Positions 1-6,720 of a DNA stretch of 6,720 nucleotides are shown here, piece after piece; positions within the stretch are counted from its first letter, which is position 1, and each line of letters starts with the position of its first letter. Both the position numbers and the translations under genes were made by a program. The stretch covers positions 1-6,720 of the forward strand of contig JAEVYW010000264.1 in NCBI GenBank assembly GCA_023392555.1, in the 5' to 3' direction. Under the pieces are notes generated by a model. That model made no database searches, was not told the origin of the DNA, and saw only the letters and a list, made by a program, of their open reading frames with translations. Source of the stretch: Pseudomonadota bacterium. GTDB taxonomy: Bacteria > Pseudomonadota > Alphaproteobacteria > Sphingomonadales > Sphingomonadaceae.

Positions 1-2
1 CC

Positions 3-65
3 GGTTTCGCGCTCGTCTGGATCGACAGCTGGCGTCCACTTGGGTCGAAGCGCGCCAACGGCTAA
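3..65 (+). CDS. 3' end of an unidentified upstream gene (partial)
   Basis: The window opens inside a gene whose 5' part is missing. The reading frame starting at base 3 stays open and ends with TAA at 63-65, giving about 20 residues with a hydrophobic strand (GFALVWID) and a basic tail. I prefer this frame because 16 of its 20 sense codons end in G or C, as in the neighbouring hutU, and because its stop overlaps the hutU ribosome binding site. The competing frame starting at base 2 is also open and ends with TGA at 77-79, overlapping the hutU ATG as ATGA, but only 15 of 25 codons end in G or C. Too little remains to name the product. Other hut genes (hutF, hutG, hutI) often sit beside hutU, so one of them is possible, but that is only inference from context. 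Confidence 0.35.
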   Translation, partial: GFALVWIDSWRPLGSKRANG

Positions 66-68
66 AGG
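64..68 (+). promoter_or_regulatory. Ribosome binding site of hutU
   Basis: AAAGG lies seven bases before the ATG at 76. It decides the start: the same frame remains open upstream to a TTG at 40, but that codon has no comparable site, and the protein from ATG 76 begins like known urocanate hydratases. Confidence 0.6.
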
Positions 69-75
69 CGCACGA

Positions 76-1737
76 ATGACCGATCGACGCGACAATTCAC
101 GTCACATCCGCGCCCGCCGGGGCAGCGAGATCGTGGCGAAAAGCTGGGCGGCCGAAGCCGCCGTCCGGATGCTGATGAACAACCTCGACGAGGAGGTCGC
201 CGAAGACCCGCAGAGCCTCGTCGTCTACGGCGGCATCGGGCGAGCCGCGCGCAACTGGACCTGCTTCGACAAGATTGTCGAGGTCCTCGAACGTCTCGAC
301 GAAGACCAGACCCTGCTCGTGCAGTCGGGCAAGCCGGTCGGCGTGTTCCGCACGCACAAAGACGCGCCGCGCGTGCTCATCGCCAATTCCAACATCGTGC
401 CGAAATGGGCGAACTGGGAGGTGTTCAACGAGCTCGATCGCAAGGGGCTTATGATGTACGGCCAGATGACCGCCGGCAGCTGGATCTACATCGGCACGCA
501 GGGCATCGTCCAAGGCACGTACGAGACCTTCGCAGAGATGGGCCGCCAGCATTTCGGCGGCGACCTCAAGGGAAAGTGGATCCTGACTGCGGGCCTCGGC
601 GGAATGGGCGGCGCGCAGCCACTTGCCGCGGTGATGGCCGGCGCTCACTGCATCGCCATCGAATGCCAGGACAGCCGCATCGAGAAGCGGCTCGAGACCC
701 GCTACCTCGACAAACGTGCGACCAGCATCGACGAGGCGCTCGAGATCATCCGCACCGCGACGGAGCCGACCAGCGTCGGGCTGCTCGGCAATGCGGCGGA
801 GATCCTGCCGGAGATGCTGAAGCGCGGCATCCGCCCCGATGCGCTGACCGACCAGACCAGCGCGCACGACCCCGCCAACGGCTACTGCCCGGCGGGCTGG
901 ACCGTCGCCAAGTGGCAGGAGATGCGCGAGCGCGATCCTGCTGCAGTTGCCGCCGCCGCACGCGAGTCCATCGCTGTGCACGTGGACGCGATGCTCGCGT
1001 TCAAGGACATGGGCGTCCCGACCTTCGATTACGGCAACAACATTCGCCAGGAAGCGAAGGACATGGGCGTCGAGCACGCGTTCGACTTCCCGGGCTTCGT
1101 GCCCGCCTATGTCCGACCCTTATTCTGCCGCGGCGTCGGCCCGTTCCGCTGGGTCGCGCTGAGCGGCGATCCCGAGGACATCTACCGCACCGACCAGCGC
1201 GTGAAGGAGCTGATCCCCGACGACCCGCACCTCCACCGCTGGCTCGACATGGCGCGGGAGCGCATCGCCTTTCAGGGCCTCCCGGCGCGCATCTGCTGGG
1301 TCGGCCTCGGCCAACGCCACCGCCTCGGCCTCGCGTTCAACGAAATGGTGCGCAACGGCGAGGTCTCCGCGCCGATCGTCATCGGCCGCGACCATCTCGA
1401 CAGCGGCAGCGTCGCCTCGCCGAACCGCGAGACCGAAAGCATGATGGACGGCAGCGACGTCGTGTCAGACTGGCCGTTGCTCAACGCGCTCCTGAACACC
1501 GCGAGCGGCGTGACCTGGGTCTCGCTGCACCATGGCGGCGGGGTCGGCATGGGCTACTCGCAGCACAGTGGAATGGTGATCGTCGCGGACGGCACCGACG
1601 ATGCCGCCTGGCGGCTCGAACGAGTGCTGTGGAACGACCCGGGCACCGGCGTCATGCGCCACGCCGACGCGGGCTATCGCATCGCCGTGGATTGCGCCGA
1701 TGAGCAGGGCTTGGACCTGCCGATGGTGACTGCCTAG
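76..1737 (+). CDS. hutU: Urocanate hydratase (urocanase)
   Basis: This cytoplasmic enzyme adds water to trans-urocanate to form 4-imidazolone-5-propanoate (EC 4.2.1.49), the second step of histidine degradation, using a tightly bound NAD+ as electrophile. The 553 residues from ATG 76 match the usual length (about 557 in Pseudomonas putida), and the sequence is recognisable end to end. Visible landmarks are [11 protein letters not shown] at residues 51-61, the dinucleotide-binding loop GLGGMGG at 173-179, the TDQTSAHDP and FDYGNNIRQ blocks, [10 protein letters not shown], the CWVGLG block with Cys407 (equivalent to the active-site Cys410 of P. putida), and the C-terminal HHGGGVGMG and [15 protein letters not shown] blocks. 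Nothing is truncated or mutated. Its TAG stop interlocks with the stop of the convergent lyase-like gene, so it is cut off from hutH, which lies 1.7 kb downstream on the same strand. The start is supported by AAAGG seven bases upstream. No hut operator is visible within the window; the promoter must lie further left. Confidence 0.98.
   Translation: MTDRRDNSRHIRARRGSEIVAKSWAAEAAVRMLMNNLDEEVAEDPQSLVVYGGIGRAARNWTCFDKIVEVLERLDEDQTLLVQSGKPVGVFRTHKDAPRVLIANSNIVPKWANWEVFNELDRKGLMMYGQMTAGSWIYIGTQGIVQGTYETFAEMGRQHFGGDLKGKWILTAGLGGMGGAQPLAAVMAGAHCIAIECQDSRIEKRLETRYLDKRATSIDEALEIIRTATEPTSVGLLGNAAEILPEMLKRGIRPDALTDQTSAHDPANGYCPAGWTVAKWQEMRERDPAAVAAAARESIAVHVDAMLAFKDMGVPTFDYGNNIRQEAKDMGVEHAFDFPGFVPAYVRPLFCRGVGPFRWVALSGDPEDIYRTDQRVKELIPDDPHLHRWLDMARERIAFQGLPARICWVGLGQRHRLGLAFNEMVRNGEVSAPIVIGRDHLDSGSVASPNRETESMMDGSDVVSDWPLLNALLNTASGVTWVSLHHGGGVGMGYSQHSGMVIVADGTDDAAWRLERVLWNDPGTGVMRHADAGYRIAVDCADEQGLDLPMVTA
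1734..1737. other. Interlocked convergent stop codons (CTAG)
   Basis: The palindrome CTAG serves both strands. TAG at 1735-1737 ends hutU, and TAG read on the minus strand from 1736 to 1734 ends the lyase-like gene. The genes overlap by four bases, leaving no intergenic space for an intrinsic terminator, and I see no hairpin followed by a T tract at the end of either gene. Confidence 0.9.
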
Positions 1738-2597
1738 TTCGTCGGCCAGCGCATGATGTTTGCGACGCGGCTGCCGAGGCTGGCCGTCGTCGGGAAGACG
1801 TGATTACCATATTCCTGGACTACCGTGTTCCCGCCGGTGCCGCCGGCATAATAGCAACCGATGCACCAGTAACAACCAGGCGTTGCCGAGCCCAGGGGCC
1901 CGCGGAAGTCCAGGATCTGGTTACCGTCTATCCACACGTCGAGTTCGCCCTTCGGGCCTAGGATGAAGCGGTAGACGATGTCATGCGGCAAGCCGAAGCT
2001 CATGGGGGCCTCGTACCTCTTGGTATTATCCTGCCCGTCGCCGCGGGTGGTAATCACGAACTTCCCGTCCCGACCCCGCCGGAAAGCAAAGGCCGGCGAT
2101 CCGCTTCCCGGCCAGTGCATCTGGACAAAGCAGCCGCCAGTCTCCGCGAGCATTCCAGCCGGGTTTGACCAGGCCCGATCCATATAAGTGAACGCACCCC
2201 ACATCGATACGCCGTTTGGCAGCTTGGTGCGGCTTTCATGCAGTTCCGACCGCGTTTCGCCCGAGCGAAGCTCGAAACGTGAGCGGTTATCCGTGGTTCG
2301 CCAACAGTAATCCAGGCCAGCAATCTTGGTCGATTGCATGGCTGCAGACCACTTGCGTCCATTCCAGATGGGATATTCCGGAGTTAGCCCATTAGTCGCG
2401 AGCGTCGATTGGTAGGTCGAGGCAGTTGCCGCATTGATCGCGGTTGTATTCGAGCTGGTCGGGCTCGATAGGCAAGCCGTCCCGCTTTGGACGATGCTGC
2501 CGTCTGCACATTTCACCCATTCTTTCGCCGCTATTGCCGGCGCCGCCGTGATGGCGAATGCCGCGCCACAAAACAGGCGTCGCGAAACCGCTTCCAT
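1734..2597 (-). CDS. Tat-exported polysaccharide-lyase-like protein (heparin lyase I-like fold)
   Basis: The 287-residue product begins with a signal peptide containing SRRLF at residues 5-9, which fits the twin-arginine (Tat) consensus SRRxF. A hydrophobic stretch and a likely cleavage site near AIA (21-23) follow, so it should be exported folded. After a small segment with two cysteines (30 and 42) comes a beta-rich body resembling the heparin lyase I-like family (Pfam Polysacc_lyase), which has a concanavalin-type jelly-roll fold. Supporting blocks are RFELR (107-111), RSEL (116-119), FVQMHW (158-162) with His161 in the place of the family's Q-x-H motif, SPAF (167-170), and ELDVWIDG (218-225) in the usual late strand. 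Three more cysteines (242, 245, 248) cluster near the end. Family knowledge suggests cleavage of an acidic polysaccharide by beta-elimination, but substrate and activity are inference. A GGGGA site lies nine bases before the ATG. The DNA is lower in GC than its neighbours (32 of 60 bases at 2281-2340 against 42 of 60 at 1201-1260 in hutU), which suggests separate acquisition. It could also be a non-catalytic carbohydrate-binding protein. Confidence 0.72.
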   Translation of the reverse strand: MEAVSRRLFCGAAFAITAAPAIAAKEWVKCADGSIVQSGTACLSSPTSSNTTAINAATASTYQSTLATNGLTPEYPIWNGRKWSAAMQSTKIAGLDYCWRTTDNRSRFELRSGETRSELHESRTKLPNGVSMWGAFTYMDRAWSNPAGMLAETGGCFVQMHWPGSGSPAFAFRRGRDGKFVITTRGDGQDNTKRYEAPMSFGLPHDIVYRFILGPKGELDVWIDGNQILDFRGPLGSATPGCYWCIGCYYAGGTGGNTVVQEYGNHVFPTTASLGSRVANIMRWPTN

Positions 2598-2662
2598 TTG
2601 TGTAATTCCCCGCCAAACCCAGCGTTGGAAGCTACGCGGTCGCAGCCCAAAGAATATGGGTC

Positions 2663-2682
2663 AGCAGGCAAGCAAGCCTGCT
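2663..2682. repeat. Perfect 7-bp inverted repeat with 6-base loop
   Basis: AGCAGGC at 2663-2669 and GCCTGCT at 2676-2682 are exact reverse complements around the loop AAGCAA. No T tract follows on either strand, so this is not a normal intrinsic terminator. It sits about 65 bases upstream of the lyase-like start codon, where it could be a leader hairpin or an operator. It may also be chance in GC-rich DNA. Confidence 0.5.
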
Positions 2683-2744
2683 CGCAACGCATCTCGGCGT
2701 TAACGAGCCTAAATTATTGTTTTCGTAAAGGCGACAGGGGGCTT

Positions 2745-2784
2745 TTTCAGCCATTGCTCAGGAAGCGCTCAGGCCTTTCAGCCA
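2745..2784. repeat. Nested direct repeats, arrangement A-B-B-A
   Basis: TTTCAGCCA occurs at 2745-2753 and again at 2776-2784, a period of 31 bases or about three helical turns. Between them GCTCAGG occurs twice, at 2756-2762 and 2767-2773, a period of 11 bases or about one helical turn. The block ends about 45 bases before the membrane-protein start codon. Helical phasing is what a cooperatively binding regulator would use, but no known operator is recognised. Confidence 0.45.
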
Positions 2785-2817
2785 GGCTCGATCGATGATT
2801 GCGCTCCAAACTGAGAT

Positions 2818-2821
2818 GGAG
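2818..2821 (+). promoter_or_regulatory. Ribosome binding site of the membrane-protein gene
   Basis: GGAG lies seven bases before the ATG at 2829 and four bases before the adjacent ATG at 2826. Normal spacing favours 2829, though a one-residue longer product is possible. A TTG further upstream at 2799 in the same frame lacks such a site. Confidence 0.5.
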
Positions 2822-2828
2822 CGTGATG

Positions 2829-3377
2829 ATGGATCAGGTTCAACGGGTGGAAGGCCGCAGTCTCTGGCGCCTTCTGATCTGGGGCGGGGCAGTGCTGCTG
2901 TTCGCCTTGCCCTGGCTGGCGATGCAATTGACCAATGAGGTCGTGTGGACGGCGTCCGATTTCGTCGTCTGGGCCGCAATGCTGCTCGTCGCTTGCACTC
3001 TCGCGGACGTCGCTCTGCGCAAGGCATCCAACTTCCTGACGTTGGCTGCCGGACTGGTCGCCGTCGCAACAGGATTCTTCACGATCTGGGCCAACCTCGC
3101 GGTCGGGATCATCGGCAACGAGGATGACCCGCACAATCTCGCCTTCATGGCGGTGCCCCTGGTCGCGATAGTAGTCGGCACCCTTGCCAGGCTGAAGCCG
3201 GACCGGATGGCCGCCGCGATGCTCATCACCGCGGTCGTGCAGGTCGCGGCGGCAGTCTTCGCGATCTCCGACGGCCGCGTCGACCAGGGATCGCGAGTGG
3301 CGGAGATCGTGCTTGCCACTATCCTTATGCCGGGCCTGTGGCTGCTTTCTGCCGGCCTCTACAAAAAGGCTGCCTGA
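2829..3377 (+). CDS. Six-helix integral membrane protein of unknown function
   Basis: The 182-residue product is almost entirely hydrophobic, with about six membrane helices at roughly residues 13-33, 44-63, 68-96, 104-120, 127-146 and 158-177. It has no signal peptide and only short loops. The most distinctive part is the polar turn after helix 3, AVGIIGNEDDPHNL at 91-104. I recall a similar GIIGSEDNPxN motif from uncharacterised small membrane proteins in several bacterial phyla, but I know of no established function. No transporter, enzyme or receptor motif is visible. The gene begins with ATG 2829 (GGAG seven bases upstream) and ends 61 bases before hutH on the same strand. No terminator lies between them, so co-transcription with hutH is likely. 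A role in histidine or urocanate uptake is conceivable from position alone, but the small size and the lack of a transporter signature make that speculative. Confidence 0.85.
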   Translation: MDQVQRVEGRSLWRLLIWGGAVLLFALPWLAMQLTNEVVWTASDFVVWAAMLLVACTLADVALRKASNFLTLAAGLVAVATGFFTIWANLAVGIIGNEDDPHNLAFMAVPLVAIVVGTLARLKPDRMAAAMLITAVVQVAAAVFAISDGRVDQGSRVAEIVLATILMPGLWLLSAGLYKKAA

Positions 3378-3425
3378 CGAGACGTAGCGAGGCGCCGCGG
3401 CTGGGCAGGTGCGGGCAAATCTGCC

Positions 3426-3430
3426 AAGGG
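3426..3430 (+). promoter_or_regulatory. Ribosome binding site of hutH
   Basis: AAGGG lies eight bases before the ATG at 3439. It favours that start over the in-frame GTG at 3409, which would add ten residues not expected in histidine ammonia-lyases. A weak stem (GGCAGGT at 3404-3410 with ATCTGCC at 3419-3425, one G-T pair) lies directly upstream. Confidence 0.6.
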
Positions 3431-3438
3431 CGGCGCCA

Positions 3439-4943
<1,505 letters not shown>

Positions 4944-4947
<4 letters not shown>

Positions 4948-5360
4948 CCCCCGACCCGGGTCCAGCGCTGCTCGTCGCAGAGCAGCCCGCCAATGACGCA
5001 GCCTTCGACTTCCATGACGTTTGCGCCGACCTGGCGCACCGTGGCGGAAGCGAAGATGTTGCGCTTCGGCACGAACACCTTGCCCTTGTAGCGGTTGTTC
5101 CCCGCCGGCTTGAGGCCGCTCAGGATGCGGGTGCCGATGAGGTTCTGTGTCCCGCCTTTGCGCGCATTGGCCTTGGCCTTGTCCGACGCGCGGATGACGG
5201 TGCCGCAATAGGCATTGCCGCACTGCGACACCTGCACGACGACGCTGCGCTTCGGGTTCGCCCAGCGGCCTTCGAGAGGCGCGGCGAGGGCGACGCCAGG
5301 CAGGCCGAGCAGTGCCGCGGCAACTCCAACTCTCAGCAGAATCCGTTTCATGCCCGCCAT
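4944..5360 (-). CDS. Secreted DUF2147 family protein
   Basis: The 138-residue product has a typical Sec signal peptide: a basic start (KRILLR), a hydrophobic core and a likely cleavage site after ALA at residues 24-26. The mature protein of about 112 residues is therefore probably periplasmic. The remainder matches the DUF2147 pattern: GRW at 31-33, a CGNAYCG block with Cys47 and Cys52, IGTRILSGLK at 75-84, YKGKVFVP at 91-98, and a closing EVEGC...LCDEQRWTR section with Cys121 and Cys128. The four cysteines suggest two disulfides. Family members are small beta-rich exported proteins without an agreed function, so none is assigned. Two ATGs are possible, at 5360 and at 5351 (which gives MKRILL). 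Neither has a convincing ribosome binding site, and the shorter start looks equally natural. The gene is convergent with hutH and lies 53 bases downstream of the receiver gene on the same strand, so it could be read through from that operon. Confidence 0.88.
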
Positions 5361-5363
5361 TTA

Positions 5364-5378
5364 GCCGCGATTTGCGGC
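5364..5378. repeat. Small inverted repeat before the DUF2147 start
   Basis: GCCGC at 5364-5368 pairs with GCGGC at 5374-5378 around a five-base loop. On the minus strand it ends three bases before the ATG at 5360, where the ribosome binding site should be. It lies between the receiver stop and the DUF2147 start but has no T tract, so it is a poor terminator. It could hinder translation initiation, but a five-base stem in GC-rich DNA may be chance. Confidence 0.3.
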
Positions 5379-5413
5379 AACAATCGTTCGCTCAGCTTTC
5401 GCGCCGATGAACG

Positions 5414-5779
5414 TTATCGCCGCTGCCCATCGCTTGCGCGGGTCAGCGCGGCCTCCAGTTCCGCCGCGCTATAGGGCTTGGCGACGGTCGGTACGGTGCG
5501 GAATTCCGGCGGATGCGAACTGTCGCCATAGCCGGTCGCAAAGATGAACGGGATCGTGAGCTCGGCCAGGCTGGCCGCAACCGCATAGCTCATTCGCCCA
5601 TGCACGTTGACGTCGAGGATGGCGGCATCGATCTCGCTGTTCGCCAGCGCGTCGTGCGCCTCCTCCATGCGCGACGCGTAGACGACCGTCGCGCCCTTGC
5701 TAACCAGCATGTCTTCGAGCGCAAGGCCGATGATCGGCTCGTCCTCGAGGACCAGGATGGTTGCGCCGTCGATGGTCAT
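5414..5779 (-). CDS. Single-domain response regulator (CheY-like receiver, PFxFATGY type)
   Basis: The 121-residue product is one receiver domain with no output domain. Expected phosphotransfer residues are present: acidic pocket Glu12-Asp13 in VLEDEP, phospho-acceptor Asp56 in AILDVNVHG, Thr82 and Lys101 (in AKPY). The stretch PFIFATGY at 77-84 matches the PFxFATGY signature described for receivers phosphorylated by HWE-family kinases, which fits the kinase gene immediately upstream. Its ATG at 5779 overlaps the kinase stop as ATGA, indicating translational coupling; no separate ribosome binding site is visible. A start at 5812 is open in the same frame but would lie further inside the kinase gene and add eleven atypical residues. 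It likely works in the cytoplasm as a phosphorylated switch on another protein or as a phosphate sink. The target cannot be told from the sequence. Confidence 0.9.
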   Translation of the reverse strand: MTIDGATILVLEDEPIIGLALEDMLVSKGATVVYASRMEEAHDALANSEIDAAILDVNVHGRMSYAVAASLAELTIPFIFATGYGDSSHPPEFRTVPTVAKPYSAAELEAALTRASDGQRR

Positions 5780-6720
5780 TCGGCGGGGGTCAGCTTTGCA
5801 AGGATCGTGCACTGCAGGCCGCTCGGGCGGAAATCCATGGTCACCTTGCTCCGAAGTTCCGCCGACAGGCCACGCTCGATCAGCCGCGTGCCAAAGCCGC
5901 GCCGCTCGGGAGGCTCAACGGCCGGACCGCCGCTTTCGGTCCACACGAAGGTCAGGGCGATTTGGTCGCCCTCGGCCTTCTCCGCCGTCCACCGCACGTC
6001 GACCGTGCCGCTGCCGTTCGACAAGGCGCCATATTTGATGGCGTTGGTACACAGTTCGTGGATCGCCATCGCAAGCGACACGGCCGTCTGTGCCGGCAAG
6101 GGGATCTCCGGCCCCTCGATCGTGAAGCGGCTCACGTTGGCTCCGGCCGTGGCGGTCACCGAAGCCCGTACTGTCTCGACCAGCCCGGCGCCTTCCCAAT
6201 TCTGCGTCGTCAGCAAATTGTGCGCCGCCGAAAGGGCGTTGAGCCGCGCGTCGAAGGTCTGCCGCGATTCAGCCGGATCGCTGCCGTCTGCGAACGACTG
6301 CATCGCGAGCGCCTGGACGATCGACAGCGTGTTCTTCACGCGGTGGTTGAGCTCGTTGATCAGAAGCTTCTGATGTTCTTCGGCGCGATATTGCTCGGTG
6401 ACATCGTGACCCTGGACGAAGACGCCGCTCGCTTCTTGCCCTGGCGCCGCGACGATCGGCTGATAGATGAAGTCGAGAACCCGCTCTTCCAGCTGGTCGC
6501 TGTCCTCGGCCTTCAGGAACACGCGAACGCCTCGTCCGATGAAGGGCTCACCGGTCTCGCGCACGGTATGGAGCAGTTGCACGAAGCCCTGTTCGACCAC
6601 TTCGGGAAGCGCCTCGGCGACCGACTTGCCGGCGATTTGGCGGTCGCCGACCAGGCGCCGGTAAGCCGCGTTGGCCATGATGAATTTCAGTTCGGGGCCT
6701 TCGATCACAGCAACGAAGCC
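5776..6720 (-). CDS. PAS-domain HWE-family sensor histidine kinase (5' end missing)
   Basis: The frame remains open past the right edge, so the N-terminus lies outside the window. The GTG at 6708 is an internal valine rather than a start, because the residues before it (GFVA) continue a PAS domain. Counting from that GTG, residues 1 to about 106 are PAS-like (EGPELKFIMANAAY at the start, GVFVQGHDVTEQ at the end). The phospho-acceptor is His122 in LNHRVKNT. The ATP-binding domain has the N-box IHELCTNAIKYGALS (216-230), the WTESGGP block (256-262) with the Trp-x-Glu that helps name the HWE family, and a glycine-rich RRGFGTRLIERGL segment (269-281). No membrane segment is seen in the visible part, so a soluble sensor is possible, although earlier domains are unseen. 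The PAS ligand cannot be inferred; the cysteine required by LOV photoreceptors is not evident. The natural partner is the receiver encoded directly downstream, which overlaps it by four bases. Confidence 0.93.
   Translation of the reverse strand, partial: GFVAVIEGPELKFIMANAAYRRLVGDRQIAGKSVAEALPEVVEQGFVQLLHTVRETGEPFIGRGVRVFLKAEDSDQLEERVLDFIYQPIVAAPGQEASGVFVQGHDVTEQYRAEEHQKLLINELNHRVKNTLSIVQALAMQSFADGSDPAESRQTFDARLNALSAAHNLLTTQNWEGAGLVETVRASVTATAGANVSRFTIEGPEIPLPAQTAVSLAMAIHELCTNAIKYGALSNGSGTVDVRWTAEKAEGDQIALTFVWTESGGPAVEPPERRGFGTRLIERGLSAELRSKVTMDFRPSGLQCTILAKLTPAE

Larger units (their letters stand above)
2598..2828. promoter_or_regulatory. Divergent intergenic region, presumed to hold two promoters
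   Basis: This 231-base stretch separates the starts of the minus-strand lyase-like gene and the plus-strand membrane-protein gene, so it should drive both, and probably hutH through the latter. It contains an AT-rich patch around 2709-2731. Read on the minus strand, that patch includes AATAAT, five of six matches to a sigma-70 -10 box, but with no good -35 at standard spacing. I cannot assign a convincing promoter on either strand. Other contents are an inverted repeat at 2663-2682, an eight-base palindrome CGTTAACG at 2698-2705 and a set of direct repeats at 2745-2784. I see no credible gene and no tRNA. Confidence 0.4.

Noticed and set aside
40..75. Extended hutU start at TTG 40
   Set aside because: The twelve extra residues do not resemble urocanase N-termini, and the ATG at 76 has a well-placed AAAGG.
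97..1077. Long minus-strand open frame opposite hutU
   Set aside because: It is an antisense shadow of a highly conserved gene, with histidine- and alanine-rich low-complexity content and no recognisable motif.
405..1703. Long open frame overlapping hutU on the same strand (about 430 residues)
   Set aside because: Its translation is an arginine- and proline-rich string without domains, typical of a wrong frame in GC-rich DNA, and hutU fully explains the region.
1833..1847. Hairpin GCCGG...CCGGC as a terminator for hutU
   Set aside because: It is only five base pairs, lies about 95 bases inside the convergent gene, and is followed by ATAATAG rather than a T tract.
2663..2682. Intrinsic terminator
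   Set aside because: The hairpin is perfect but has no T tract on either side, and it lies upstream of both flanking genes rather than after one.
2434..2798. Short plus-strand open frames opposite and upstream of the lyase-like gene
   Set aside because: They overlap the start and signal peptide of the better-supported minus-strand gene and show no ribosome binding site or domain.
5513..6373. Plus-strand open frame of 286 codons opposite the receiver and kinase genes
   Set aside because: The minus-strand genes carry complete kinase and receiver motifs; the plus-strand translation has no domain features.

Overview
The window looks like chromosomal DNA of a high-GC alphaproteobacterium, most likely a sphingomonad. 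This is judged from very high GC at third codon positions, near-textbook Hut enzymes, and an HWE-type histidine kinase paired with a single-domain PFxFATGY receiver, a pairing typical of Alphaproteobacteria. The genus cannot be fixed from the sequence alone.

Layout, left to right: the tail of an unidentified plus-strand gene (ends near 65); hutU, urocanate hydratase (76-1737, +); a Tat-exported polysaccharide-lyase-like protein (1734-2597, -) in noticeably lower-GC DNA; a ~230-base divergent intergenic region with short repeats (2598-2828); a six-helix membrane protein of unknown function (2829-3377, +); hutH, histidine ammonia-lyase (3439-4947, +); a secreted DUF2147 protein (4944-5360, -); and a two-gene signalling operon on the minus strand, reading from the right edge: a PAS-HWE histidine kinase (5776-6720, 5' end outside the window) followed by its stand-alone receiver (5414-5779).

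HutH deaminates L-histidine to urocanate and HutU hydrates urocanate to imidazolonepropionate, so the first two steps of histidine breakdown are both here with all recognisable catalytic residues. The two genes are not adjacent: the minus-strand lyase-like gene and the membrane-protein gene lie between them, so hutH probably depends on a promoter in 2598-2828 and may be co-transcribed with the membrane protein. No other hut gene and no hut repressor can be recognised in the window.

Both hut genes end with their stop codon interlocked with the stop codon of a convergent minus-strand gene (CTAG at 1734-1737, TTAG at 4944-4947), with no room for a conventional terminator between them. The kinase and receiver overlap by ATGA, which indicates translational coupling and a dedicated pair. 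I see no CRISPR array, transposase, tRNA, rRNA or clear intrinsic terminator. Most of the window is ordinary metabolism and signalling; the less usual parts are the interrupted hut locus, the lower-GC lyase-like gene, the uncharacterised membrane protein beside hutH, and the repeat-bearing intergenic region.
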